Shown here one piece after another: positions 54,007-62,765 of a stretch of DNA of 64,000 nt. The notes beneath the pieces are model-generated. The model saw only the letters and a list, made by a program, of their open reading frames with translations, ran no database searches and had not been told where the DNA came from. The position numbers and the translations under genes are program-made. Where the stretch lies: positions 372,001-436,000 of the forward strand of contig NZ_JAUOZU010000007.1 in assembly GCF_030551875.1 (NCBI RefSeq), given 5' to 3'. Source of the stretch: Fluviirhizobium alvei (GTDB lineage Bacteria; Pseudomonadota; Alphaproteobacteria; Rhizobiales; Rhizobiaceae). Numbering within the stretch: position 1 is the stretch's first letter; each line of letters begins with the position of its first letter.

Positions 54007-54968
54007 GCCAAGCCTCCGAAAGGATGGTGACATGCCACGACGCCATCCGTTTGCAGCTGATGCGGCAGCGGTCGCTCGCTGCGGCACCGAGCATCGGCGG
54101 CAGCACAGCGCGGATGGAACCGACAGCCCTCGGGATAATCCGATGCCGACGGCACCTGGCCCCGGATGCCGGTGAGGCTGCCCGCAGCCATGTTTTCCTG
54201 CGGGATGCAGTTGATCAGCGCACTTGTATAGGGATGGGCAGGAGCGGCGAAGACCGAACCGACCGACCGTTCCTCCGCCAGTCGCCCAGCATAGAGGACG
54301 GCGACCCGATCGCAGATCTGGGCCACAACCCCCATGTCATGGGTGATCAGCATGAGGCCGAGATTGCGCTTCTGAACGAGATTGGCCAGGATCTGCACGA
54401 TCTGCGCCTGCACCGTCACATCGAGCGCCGTGGTGGGCTCGTCCGCCACGATCATTTCGGGATCGCCGGCCAGCGCCATGGCGATCACCACGCGTTGCTT
54501 CATGCCGCCCGAGAGCTGATGCGGATAGGCTTCGGCGACCGCTGCAGCCTCTGGAATGCGCAATTGCGTCATCAGATCGATCGTGCGTGCACGTGCGCTG
54601 CGCCGATCGAGCCCCAGATGTTGGCGGCTGACGATATCGATCTGCGCTCCGATTTTCTGCACGGGATCCAGCGCCGTCATCGGGTTCTGCGTCACGAAAC
54701 CGATCCGCCGCCCGCGCAGGGCGCGCCTGCCCTTCTCGCCAAGCGTAGCGATATCGACGCCATCGAAGGAAATCGTTCCGGCGCTGACGCGGCCACCGAT
54801 AAGCGGCAGAAGCCCGAGTGCGGTCAAGGCGGTCAAGGACTTGCCGGAACCGCTTTCGCCGACGAGCCCGAGAATTTGGCCGCGCTCCAGCGATAGACTC
54901 AGATCCTGTAGCAGTTGAACGCCACCGATCTCGACGCTCACCCGATCAAGTTGGAGCAGGGCCGTCAT
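54003..54968 (-). CDS. Oligopeptide ABC transporter ATPase (DppD/OppD type)
   Basis: A 321-residue ATPase with Walker A GESGSGKSLTALTALG, QNPMTALDPVQ, signature LSGGMKQRVVIAMALAG, Walker B MIVADEPTTALD, and LITHDMGVVAQICD. The C-terminal extension GCRFHPRCAAADARCRSERP is the Cys-rich element of this family. It overlaps dppC and dppF by four bases each, which shows one tightly coupled operon. Confidence 0.95.
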   Translation of the reverse strand: MTALLQLDRVSVEIGGVQLLQDLSLSLERGQILGLVGESGSGKSLTALTALGLLPLIGGRVSAGTISFDGVDIATLGEKGRRALRGRRIGFVTQNPMTALDPVQKIGAQIDIVSRQHLGLDRRSARARTIDLMTQLRIPEAAAVAEAYPHQLSGGMKQRVVIAMALAGDPEMIVADEPTTALDVTVQAQIVQILANLVQKRNLGLMLITHDMGVVAQICDRVAVLYAGRLAEERSVGSVFAAPAHPYTSALINCIPQENMAAGSLTGIRGQVPSASDYPEGCRFHPRCAAADARCRSERPLPHQLQTDGVVACHHPFGGLA

Positions 54969-55825
54969 GCCTGGGTCCTCATGCGATTGCGGATATCGAG
55001 TTCGGCAATCAGCGCATCGCCGAAGAGGTTGATCGCAACAACCGTGATCGCCACCGCCAGTCCCGGAAAGAGGATGATCCAGGGCGCCTTGAAGACGAGC
55101 GCCGATCCGGCAGACATCATGGCACCCCAGGACGGGGTTGGCGGCTGTGCCCCCAGACCGAAGAAGCCGAGCGTCGCTTCGAGGATGATGGCATCACCCG
55201 TCGCCAGCATGGCGCTCACCATCACGGGCGCCAGAGCATTGGGAATGAGATGCCGAAACAGGATATGGGCATCGCCGGCGCCCAGGCTGCGGGCCGCTTC
55301 GATGAAATTTTCGCCTTTCAGCGTCATGATCTGCGCGCGGGCGAGCCGGGTGAACTGGGCGAGATAGGCAACGCCGATGGCCGCCATCGTGCCCGTGACA
55401 CCAGGGCCGATGATCGCCACAAGGATGAGCGCAATCAGGATCTCGGGAAACGACCAGGAAAGATCGACCACCATGGTCACGAACCGGTCGAAACGCCCGC
55501 CGAAATAGCCGGCGGCAGCGCCGAGCGCCATACCCGCGGAGACTGACAGGAAAATGGCGATGCCGCTGACCGAAAGCGAGGTCCGCGCGCCATAGAAAAG
55601 CCGGGTCAGAAGATCGCGACCAAACTCATCGGTTCCAAGCCAGTGGGCAGCCGATGCAGATTGATAGGCTTCCCTCAGCGACTGGACCGCATAGTCATAC
55701 GGTGTCAGCCAGGGCGCGAAGATGGCCACGAACACCATGGCAAGCAACCAGCCGCCGGCGATCATGCCGAGTGGCCGTCGGAAAGCTCTGAGGAGCGCTG
55801 GTTTCTGTTGTGTGGCTGAGCTCAT
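54965..55825 (-). CDS. Oligopeptide ABC transporter permease (DppC type)
   Basis: A 286-residue inner-membrane permease with about six helices. Blocks are GMIAGGWLLAMVFVAIFAPWLTPYD, HWLGTDEFGRDLLTRLFYGARTSL, the EAA loop EAARSLGAGDAHILFRHLIPNALAPVMV and PSWGAMMSAGSALVFKAPWIILFPGLAV. It pairs with the DppB-type permease, overlapping it by four bases. Confidence 0.95.
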   Translation of the reverse strand: MSSATQQKPALLRAFRRPLGMIAGGWLLAMVFVAIFAPWLTPYDYAVQSLREAYQSASAAHWLGTDEFGRDLLTRLFYGARTSLSVSGIAIFLSVSAGMALGAAAGYFGGRFDRFVTMVVDLSWSFPEILIALILVAIIGPGVTGTMAAIGVAYLAQFTRLARAQIMTLKGENFIEAARSLGAGDAHILFRHLIPNALAPVMVSAMLATGDAIILEATLGFFGLGAQPPTPSWGAMMSAGSALVFKAPWIILFPGLAVAITVVAINLFGDALIAELDIRNRMRTQA

Positions 55826-56748
55826 GCGAGTGCTGCCCGAATGCGCGGATCCATGGCCGCAAGAATGAGATCGCCGATCAGGGTGCCGAGCATGACCGCC
55901 ATCGCCAGCATCAGGAGACTCGCCTGAACCACCGGATAATCATGCTGGCTGAGAGACTTGATCAGAAGCGTACCAAGCCCAGGTCGGGCGAACACGACTT
56001 CGACCGTGACCGCACCGCCCAGGATCCAGCCGATGCGGAGAGCAAGGATCGTGACGACCGGGATAAGCGCATGGCGAAGGACATGGACCAGCTGGATATA
56101 GAGGGGCGACAGGCCCTTGGCATGAAGAAGCATGACGAAATCGCTGCGCGACACTTCAATCATCGAGACCCGCGTGATGCGCGCCACAAGTGCGGTTCCG
56201 CCGAGCCCGACGGTGAGAACCGGAAGCACGAGCGAGGACCAGCTGCGAGCACCCGAGACCGGAAACCAGCCGAGCCAGACGGAAAAGATGAGCATGAGCA
56301 CGAGGCCGAGCCAGAAGGACGGCATGACCGAGCCCGCCAGCACGCCCCCCATGATCATGCGATCGAGCAGACTGTCGCGCTTCACGGCAGCGATTGCCCC
56401 CAGGACGAGGCCAACCACGGTCGAAAAAAGCAGAGCCAGCACGCCGAGGGTCAGCGAATGGGGAAGCGCCTGTGCGATCAGATCTGTGACCGGTCGGCGC
56501 GCGATGATGGCGGTGCCGAGATCGCCGGTGAACAGGCGCCCGAGCCAGAGGACATATTGCAGCGGCAGCGGCTTATCGAGCCCGTAGCGGGCTTCCATTT
56601 CGGCACGCGCCTGGGGTGAGGACCCGACCTTTAGGAGGTTGTCGATCGGGTCGCCCGGGATGAGATGCAGGATCAGGAAGATGATCAGCGAAACGGCGAG
56701 AAACACCGGCACGAGCATCAGCGTCCGTCGAATGGCGTAAGCGAGCAT
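55822..56748 (-). CDS. Oligopeptide ABC transporter permease (DppB type)
   Basis: A 308-residue inner-membrane permease. It starts MLAYAIRRTLMLVPVFLAVSLIIFLILHLIPGDPIDNLL, the classic DppB opening, and contains FTGDLGTAIIARRPVTDLI and an EAA loop (FVMLLHAKGLSPLYIQLVHVLRHALIPVVT). It follows the binding-protein gene by 30 bases. Confidence 0.95.
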   Translation of the reverse strand: MLAYAIRRTLMLVPVFLAVSLIIFLILHLIPGDPIDNLLKVGSSPQARAEMEARYGLDKPLPLQYVLWLGRLFTGDLGTAIIARRPVTDLIAQALPHSLTLGVLALLFSTVVGLVLGAIAAVKRDSLLDRMIMGGVLAGSVMPSFWLGLVLMLIFSVWLGWFPVSGARSWSSLVLPVLTVGLGGTALVARITRVSMIEVSRSDFVMLLHAKGLSPLYIQLVHVLRHALIPVVTILALRIGWILGGAVTVEVVFARPGLGTLLIKSLSQHDYPVVQASLLMLAMAVMLGTLIGDLILAAMDPRIRAALA

Positions 56749-56778
56749 GATGTCGATGTCTCCCGCGTTTCCTGATCC

Positions 56779-58362
56779 TTAGTCCTTCACCTCCATATCC
56801 ATGACGGCGATGGCGCCGACCGTGGAAGCATTGAGTTCAGCAGGGAAAGTGAGCCGATCCTTGTTGTAGCCGACGATGGTGACCGGCTGATAGATCGGTG
56901 CCATCGGGAACTGCGTCAGGACATACTCATGATAGGCGGTGAAGTTCTTCACGCGCTCCGCCATGTTCTTGGAGCCCTTCATCGCCGCCGTGCGCAGCTC
57001 TTCAGCCTTGGGATCGTTGAACATCGACACGTTCGGATAGCCGAGGCGGTCGCCACCGAAGAACCAGTCGACGATATCGGCATTGTCCCAGTTGTAGGAA
57101 CGAACGGCGAGCTGCTGCTGTCCGCTCTTGTACTGGTCGCGAATGGCAGAACTGTCGAAGGTCGTGATTTCGCTATCGACGCCGACGGCCTTGAGCTGGG
57201 CCTGGACGACTTCCGTCAGACGGCGGAAGATCGAGTCGCTCTGGGTCCAGAGTGTAACCTTGAGCGGCTTGCCATCCTTGACACGAACGCCATCGGCACC
57301 CTTTGCCCAGCCGGCTTCATCGAGAAGTGCGTTGGCGCGATCCGGATCGTAGCTGATCTTGGCCTTGTCGGAGACCTTTGATTCCGGCAGAGCCGAGATC
57401 AGGAACGTATCCGCCACGCTGCCGATGCCACCGAAGACCGAAGCCAGAATTTCCTTCTGATTGATCGCCTTGGAGACGGCTTCACGCACCTTGATATCGG
57501 TGAAGGGCTCCTTCGTCACGTTGATCGGCATGTAATAGACGTCCTGGCCCGGACGGGTCAGAACGGTCAGGCTCGTTTCAGCCTTCACTTCGTTCAGCAG
57601 ATCGGACGGCACGCTGAACAGGAGATCGACACCGCCCGTCTTCAGTTCGAGAAACGCAGTCGAGTCTTCGGAGATTTCGCGGATCGTCAGCTTGGCGATC
57701 TTGGCGGGACCCTGGTTCTTGGCGAGCGGCGAACCCCACTTGTAATCGTCATTGCGAACCAGAACGGTTTCCTTGCCGATTTCGAAGGATTCGAGCTTGA
57801 AGGGGCCGGTGCCGTAGACTTCGGTCACACCGTAATTGTCGCCCAGAGCCTCGAACGACTTCGGCTCGATTACGCTCATGAAGGTTGAGGAGAAATTGTA
57901 GATCAGGTTCGGCTCCGGCCGCGACATGACCAGCTTGACCGTAGAGTCATCGACGACTTCGACCTTGGCAACGGCTTCCGTCATGTAGGCGTTTTCGCTC
58001 TTCTTGAAGAGTTCGAGCCACTTGGCGACGGTGTTGGCATTGAAGGGTTCGCCATTGTGGAACGTAACACCCTTCTTGAGGTGGAAGGTCCAGGCCATCC
58101 CGTCGGGCGCTTCTTCCCAGCTTTCGGCGAGACCCGGGTGATAGGAGAGGTCTGCAGCCTGGGTCACGAGCCGGTCGAAGATCAGCGTCGTGGCAACGTT
58201 CAGGTTGGATGCCTTGATCGGGTTATAGGTCGGCGTGCCGACTTCGGCCGTTGCGAGCACGAAGGTGGCCTCCTGCGACCAGGCATGACCTGCCTGCGCC
58301 ATCATGGCGGCCATGCTGACGCCGGCAGCGACGATCATCTTGCGAAAGAAATAGGACATCAT
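56779..58362 (-). CDS. Family-5 peptide/solute-binding protein (DppA type)
   Basis: A 527-residue periplasmic protein with signal peptide ending QAGHAWSQ. Family-5 blocks are YNPIKASNLNVATTLIFDRLV, HPGLAESWEEAPDGMAWTFHLKKGVTFHNGEPFNANTVAKWLEL, GTGPFKLESFEIGKETVLVRNDDYKWG and the late LDEAGWAKGADGVR. This class binds di- or oligopeptides, nickel chelates or glutathione. The ATG has a GAGGAG site; a second ATG follows at once. First gene of the operon, 46 bases downstream of the RpiR regulator. Confidence 0.94.
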   Translation of the reverse strand: MMSYFFRKMIVAAGVSMAAMMAQAGHAWSQEATFVLATAEVGTPTYNPIKASNLNVATTLIFDRLVTQAADLSYHPGLAESWEEAPDGMAWTFHLKKGVTFHNGEPFNANTVAKWLELFKKSENAYMTEAVAKVEVVDDSTVKLVMSRPEPNLIYNFSSTFMSVIEPKSFEALGDNYGVTEVYGTGPFKLESFEIGKETVLVRNDDYKWGSPLAKNQGPAKIAKLTIREISEDSTAFLELKTGGVDLLFSVPSDLLNEVKAETSLTVLTRPGQDVYYMPINVTKEPFTDIKVREAVSKAINQKEILASVFGGIGSVADTFLISALPESKVSDKAKISYDPDRANALLDEAGWAKGADGVRVKDGKPLKVTLWTQSDSIFRRLTEVVQAQLKAVGVDSEITTFDSSAIRDQYKSGQQQLAVRSYNWDNADIVDWFFGGDRLGYPNVSMFNDPKAEELRTAAMKGSKNMAERVKNFTAYHEYVLTQFPMAPIYQPVTIVGYNKDRLTFPAELNASTVGAIAVMDMEVKD

Positions 58363-58408
58363 GTTCTCCTCTTGTTTGTTTTGATTGTGCGTAGTTGGTC
58401 AGTCATGA

Positions 58409-59335
58409 TCATGGGCGCGACCCGTCGGTATGACCGATGAAGCGTCCATAAAGCGTGGAGATGCGCGCCATCCGGTCTTCAACGCCGGCGCCGAGCTCGC
58501 GGAAAACGCCGTTGACCATCAGGCCGATCAACGAAGACATCGCCGCGGTCGTATCCCAGAAATGGTTGAGATCGGTCTGGACCGCGAAGATCTCGTCAAC
58601 GCAGTCATGCGCCCAGTCGCAATAGGGATCGGTGATCAGCGTCACCGGAATGCCGGCCTTGCGCGCTTCGACGGCAAGATCACGCGTCAGCCGCGAATAG
58701 CGGCGACCATCGATCAGCACCAGCGCCGTCTTATCGGGATCGGCAAGCAGGATCTCGGCAAAATGCCCGCCCGAAACATCGGCCAGATGCACGCCCGGCC
58801 TGAGATATTGCAGGTTATGAACGAGTTCGGCAGCATGGCCCCGCTCGGTCTGGAAACCGGCCACCCAGACATTGGGACGATGCGCCAGCCGGGCAATGGC
58901 GGTCGCAAACGCTTCGGTTGCCGCCGTTTCATAGACCTGCACCAGCGCCGCCATTTCGCGCTCAAGTGCCCGAGCCAGTTCGGCATTGCCCTCCTTGCTA
59001 CGACGATGGAAATCCTCGAGCCGGTCGCCGATCAGCCAGGCCTTGTCGCCGAGATCGGTCTGCAGGCTGGCCTTCAGCTCCTTGAGATGACGATAGCCAA
59101 TGCCACGGCAGAAGCGACCGACCGAGGCTTCGGACACGCCGGTCTTCTGCGCCACGGTGGAGGCGGTTTCGAACGGCAGCGATTGCAGGTTGGCAAGCAG
59201 ATAACTGGCGATCGACCGCTCCACCGGCGTCCCGAGGCTCGCAGCCCGCGACAGGCGCTGGCGGACATCGCCGCTCGCCTCAGCATCGCCCACATCTTTG
59301 CTCTGGTCCTGTTCGGCCAAGATCGCCTTCCCCAA
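58409..59335 (-). CDS. MurR/RpiR-family regulator with SIS domain
   Basis: A 308-residue regulator. The N-terminal RpiR helix-turn-helix has VERSIASYLLANLQSLPFETASTVAQKTGVSEASVGRFCRGIGYRHLKELK (key parts TVAQKTGVSEASVGRFCR). The C-terminal SIS domain (about 150-285) has VWVAGFQTERGHAAELVHNL and ALVLIDGRRYSRLTRDLAVEARKAGIPVTLITD, which binds a phosphosugar or similar effector in the family. It is upstream of, and co-directional with, dppABCDF, and divergent from the racemase gene, so it probably controls both. Confidence 0.93.
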   Translation of the reverse strand: MGKAILAEQDQSKDVGDAEASGDVRQRLSRAASLGTPVERSIASYLLANLQSLPFETASTVAQKTGVSEASVGRFCRGIGYRHLKELKASLQTDLGDKAWLIGDRLEDFHRRSKEGNAELARALEREMAALVQVYETAATEAFATAIARLAHRPNVWVAGFQTERGHAAELVHNLQYLRPGVHLADVSGGHFAEILLADPDKTALVLIDGRRYSRLTRDLAVEARKAGIPVTLITDPYCDWAHDCVDEIFAVQTDLNHFWDTTAAMSSLIGLMVNGVFRELGAGVEDRMARISTLYGRFIGHTDGSRP

Positions 59336-59379
59336 GATGAATGCGATATTCGTGACAGTTTTCTTTCACATCGTCAATC

Positions 59380-59400
59380 TTGAAATAAATATTTAGTCAA
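59380..59400. promoter_or_regulatory. AT-rich imperfect palindrome in the RpiR-racemase divergent region
   Basis: TTGA-N13-TCAA with symmetric AA/TT inside, centred between the rpiR-type gene and the racemase gene. RpiR-type regulators often bind AT-rich inverted repeats, so this is a candidate operator. The match is imperfect. Confidence 0.3.
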
Positions 59401-59432
59401 GCTATCGTCCCCGAACTTCGAGGGAGGACCCA

Positions 59433-60575
59433 GTGGCCAATCACCCAGACGCCAAGACCGTTCGCGCACCGCTGAAAATCGACTCTGCCGAACTCAGGAT
59501 CGTCCGCCTGCCGCTCGTGACACCCTTTGTCATTTCGACCGGTACGATGACCGAAAAGGTCTTCCCGCTCCTCATTCTGCGCGCCAATGGCATCGAGGGT
59601 TACGCCGAGGGCGTGATGGATCCGGAACCGGATTATCTCGACGAAACCGTCACCGGCGCCATGCATGTCATCCGCGAACTGCTGTTGCCGCAGATCATCG
59701 GCAAGAGTTTTTCGAACCCGCAGGAAGTGGGTGCCCTGCTTTCCCGCTGGCGCGGCAACCAGATGGCGCGCGCAACCGTGGAAATGGCCTTCTGGGATCT
59801 CTGGGCTAAGTCGCTCGACCTGCCGCTCCAGACCATACTCGGCGGTCGTGGCGAGGCCATCGATGTCGGCGTTTCACTGGGGATCGGGCCGATCCCGCAG
59901 ACGATCGAGCGGGTCGGCGCCCATCTCGAACAGGGCTACAAGCGCATCAAGCTCAAGATCAAGCCGGGCCACGACATACGCATGATCGAGGCGGTTCGCG
60001 AAGCCTTCCCGGATGCGCATCTGACGGTCGATGCCAACTCCTGCTACAGCCTTGCCGATACGGCTATGCTGAAGCAGCTCGACCGTTTCGACCTCGATTA
60101 TGTCGAGCAGCCGCTGGCCTGGGATGATATCCACGATCACGCGATCCTGCAGACACGGATGGATACGGCCATCTGCCTGGATGAATGTATCCGCACCGTC
60201 GACATTACCCGCAAGGCACTGACGATCGGCGCCTGCCGCGTCATCAACATCAAGGTCGGCCGTTCCGGTGGTTACGGCCCCTCGCTGGCGATCCACGATC
60301 TCGCCTCTGCCTTCAGCGTTCCGGTCTGGTGCGGCGGCATGCTGGAATCGGGCATCGGCCGCGCCCACAATATCCATCTGTCGACCTTGCCCAACTTTAC
60401 CAAACCGGGCGATACATCCTCCGCAAGCCGCTACTTCCATCGCGATATCGTCAATGAAAGGCTCGAGACCGTCGATGGCCGCATGCCCGTTCCGCACGGA
60501 CCCGGCATTGGCGTAACGATCGATCCGGTCGCTCTCAAGGCGGCAACCCTGACCGAGGAAACGTTCAAGGCATGA
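59433..60575 (+). CDS. Enolase-superfamily enzyme, N-succinylamino acid racemase/OSBS-like
   Basis: A 380-residue enzyme of the muconate-lactonizing subgroup. It shows the KxK acid/base pair K173/K175 (RIKLKIKPGHD), metal ligands D200 (VDANSCY), E225 (VEQPLAW) and D250 (LDECI), and the opposite base K274 (INIKVGRSGG). The 20s capping loop is PLVTPFVISTGTMTEK. This set is typical of MenC type 2/NSAR enzymes that racemise N-acylamino acids. GTG start at 59433 with a strong GGGAGG site. It overlaps the GNAT gene by four bases. No menaquinone genes are present, so a racemase role is favoured over OSBS. Confidence 0.85.
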   Translation: MANHPDAKTVRAPLKIDSAELRIVRLPLVTPFVISTGTMTEKVFPLLILRANGIEGYAEGVMDPEPDYLDETVTGAMHVIRELLLPQIIGKSFSNPQEVGALLSRWRGNQMARATVEMAFWDLWAKSLDLPLQTILGGRGEAIDVGVSLGIGPIPQTIERVGAHLEQGYKRIKLKIKPGHDIRMIEAVREAFPDAHLTVDANSCYSLADTAMLKQLDRFDLDYVEQPLAWDDIHDHAILQTRMDTAICLDECIRTVDITRKALTIGACRVINIKVGRSGGYGPSLAIHDLASAFSVPVWCGGMLESGIGRAHNIHLSTLPNFTKPGDTSSASRYFHRDIVNERLETVDGRMPVPHGPGIGVTIDPVALKAATLTEETFKA

Positions 60576-61282
60576 ATGACATCGAGTTCCGCGACCTCAA
60601 AGGCATGGTCGAATTCCGCAAGGCCGAGGAACTCCAGCGCGCTGTCTGGGGAGAAGGCGACATGCCCGATCCGGCCGATCTGATGATGGTCATCCAGACC
60701 GAGGGCGGCCTGGTCGGCGGCGCCTTTGCCGATGGCAACCTTCTCGGCTATGTCTTCGGCTTTCCGACCCGCGATCCCGATATCCAACATTCGCATCGGC
60801 TCGCCGTACTGCCCTCCGCAAGGGGACTCGGGCTCGGCGCGCAGCTGAAATTCTACCAGCGCCGCTGGTGCCTCGATCGCGGCATCCGAACCGTCCGCTG
60901 GACCTTCGATCCGCTGCGGGCCGTCAATGCCGCGCTCAACATTCACCGTCTGGGCGCGACGTCGGATACCTATCTCGTCGATTTCTATGGCGAAATGGGC
61001 GGCATCAACCAGGGCATCGCTTCCGACAGGTTGATGGCCCGCTGGGATCTCGATTCGGCAGCGGTCGCCGCAAGGGCTGAAGGAACTGCGCTGCCGCCCG
61101 CAGAGATCATCGACCGCGTCCGCGTTCCAGGCGACATCGATACGTTGCTCGACAACGATCCGGAGCAGGCGCGGCAGATCCGGCTCGCGATAAGGGACCG
61201 GCTTCTGGGCGCCTTTGCAGCGGGATTGCGGATCAGCGGTTTTGACCGCGCGGAAGGCGAATATCTTCTCAGCCGTGCCTAG
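60572..61282 (+). CDS. GNAT-family N-acyltransferase (COG3375-like)
   Basis: A 236-residue acyltransferase. The GNAT core is seen in EGDMPDPADLMMVIQTEGGLVGGAFADGNLLGYVFGFPT, the acyl-CoA site SHRLAVLPSARGLGLGAQLKFYQR, and WTFDPLRAVNAALNIHRLGATSDTYLVDFYGEM. Proteins of this kind next to N-succinylamino acid racemases succinylate D-amino acids in the known D-to-L conversion pathway. The ATGA overlap with the racemase gene supports a shared pathway. The expected desuccinylase (M20 type) is not in the window; the M81 enzyme might replace it, which is only a guess. Confidence 0.85.
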   Translation: MNDIEFRDLKGMVEFRKAEELQRAVWGEGDMPDPADLMMVIQTEGGLVGGAFADGNLLGYVFGFPTRDPDIQHSHRLAVLPSARGLGLGAQLKFYQRRWCLDRGIRTVRWTFDPLRAVNAALNIHRLGATSDTYLVDFYGEMGGINQGIASDRLMARWDLDSAAVAARAEGTALPPAEIIDRVRVPGDIDTLLDNDPEQARQIRLAIRDRLLGAFAAGLRISGFDRAEGEYLLSRA

Positions 61283-61326
61283 GCCCGCGTGGGAGGCACC
61301 GGGCTCGAACGAACCCGGCGTCGGCA

Positions 61327-62097
61327 TCAATCCTCGAATTTTTCGTGACCGTCGGCCACGCCCTTCTTCCAGTATCCGGCAGCCTTGACCCAACCGCGGT
61401 CATGGCCGAGCCGGTCGAGAAAATGCGCCCGCAACGATCGAGCCACCTGAGCCTCGGCAGCGATCCAGACGAAACTCTCGGCTTTGAGCGCCAGATCCCC
61501 GACGGCATCAAGCAGGGGTTCAGCCACGTCGGCTTGCGCGGCATCGCGATAGACCCAGCGCAGGTCAAGCCTGGCCGGGCTTTCAAACGACTGCCGCTCG
61601 GCCGCATCGGTCACTGCGACGATCGCGGTAATCTCGCAATCGGCACCCGCCTCCTCGATCCGCCGCCCGATGGCCGGAAGCGCAGTTTCATCGCCGATCA
61701 GAACGAGATGACGGATCTTGTCCGACAGGATCGCTGAACCACGCGGACCACCGATCTGGAGCTGATCGCCCGGCTTGGCGGAAAGCGCCCAGGACGTGGC
61801 TGGTCCGGCCTCATGCAGGGCGAAATCGAGCGTGAGCGTTAAGGCCGCGCGATCGAACCGCCGCGGCGTATAGTCCCGCATTGCGGTTCCTTCGCCATCC
61901 GGCACGAAGAGCTTCACATGGTCGTCGGGCGCGGCACTCGGGAAATCCGCAAGATCGTCGCCTGTAAGCACGATCCGCATCATGTTGGGGGTGATCCGCT
62001 CGACTGCGGCAACCGCGAGCATGCGCCGCTTGAGGTCATGCCGAACCCGGCGAATGATCGGCTCTTCAGCGGCGGAATTGGTTTCAAGCATCTGCAT
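61327..62097 (-). CDS. Siderophore-interacting protein / ferric-chelate reductase (ViuB-SIP family)
   Basis: A 256-residue flavoprotein that reduces iron in imported ferric siderophores. The FAD-binding barrel has MMRIVLTGDDLADF and the RxYTxR-type motif MRDYTPRRFD. The NAD(P)H domain has HLVLIGDETALPAIGRRIEE, and the end GYWKKGVADGHEKFED is typical. Cytoplasmic. Start ATG 62097 with AAGGAC upstream; a second ATG two codons later is possible. It is convergent with the GNAT gene. Confidence 0.93.
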   Translation of the reverse strand: MQMLETNSAAEEPIIRRVRHDLKRRMLAVAAVERITPNMMRIVLTGDDLADFPSAAPDDHVKLFVPDGEGTAMRDYTPRRFDRAALTLTLDFALHEAGPATSWALSAKPGDQLQIGGPRGSAILSDKIRHLVLIGDETALPAIGRRIEEAGADCEITAIVAVTDAAERQSFESPARLDLRWVYRDAAQADVAEPLLDAVGDLALKAESFVWIAAEAQVARSLRAHFLDRLGHDRGWVKAAGYWKKGVADGHEKFED

Positions 62098-62488
62098 TCA
62101 TTGTCCTTTCGGGCCGTCGCCCAGCCTGCAGGACACAGTCGCGCAGACCGGGACGGACGACCGCTCGATCATACGCGTTGAGTGACGTTAACGCTTACGT
62201 GCCGTAACCGTTCGTCCGGTCACGCCAATGATGTCCATGGCTAACCCAAACGGTTCTGCCTTTCAACCCGCGAGCGGCAAACATGACTATTAAATTCATG
62301 TAATCTTTCCAGCAAGCCATCCACCCGGAAAGCGCAGGCGATAGGACAAGCCGGAACGGTCCGATGTGCCATTCCCGACCATTATCGTATCGAACCGGGA
62401 CGCAACATTCACAAGAGCCGGAGAAATTCTTTCAGATTAACCAAAGGATTAGGGAGAAGTTGCGCCAACCAACCAGCAGAGTCATTTC
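62098..62488. other. Intergenic region, no gene recognised
   Basis: About 390 bases between divergent genes. I see GC-moderate sequence with no supported open frame, no terminator and no clear long palindrome. It should carry promoters for the siderophore-interacting protein and perhaps the small membrane protein. Confidence 0.4.
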
Positions 62489-62683
62489 ATGGATATGAAG
62501 ACATTCGGAAAACGCCAGCAGAGCCATATCGTGATTGGCCCATGGGCCAAGCCCAAGCCCGCGCGCAACAGTGCAGGCGGGTTGGGCTCGGTGCTCTCGG
62601 GTGCCAGAAGCACCTACCTCGCCGGTCTGCTGGTGATCTGCGCCCTTGCTGCAGCCGGAGCCTGGACCGTCGGCCTCGCCTGA
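62489..62683 (+). CDS. Small membrane protein (64 aa), hypothetical
   Basis: A 64-residue protein, MDMKTFGKRQQSHIVIG..., with a basic N-terminus and one C-terminal membrane helix (TYLAGLLVICALAAAGAWTVGLA). AGAG lies upstream of the ATG, a weak ribosome site; an inner ATG two codons later is possible. No family recognised. The clear helix and basic-inside pattern suggest a real bitopic inner-membrane protein, but shortness leaves doubt. Confidence 0.5.
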   Translation: MDMKTFGKRQQSHIVIGPWAKPKPARNSAGGLGSVLSGARSTYLAGLLVICALAAAGAWTVGLA

Positions 62684-62765
62684 TACAGGATTTACCAACC
62701 AAAGGCACCACAAGGCGCCGATCCCTGGCGGCCACTGAAACCTTACGCTGCCGCTCTGGCTTTCC

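Noticed and set aside
61290-61320. Hairpin between the GNAT and siderophore-interacting protein genes as terminator
   Set aside because: CCGGG/CCCGG with a mismatch near the loop and no T-run on either side; too weak to list.
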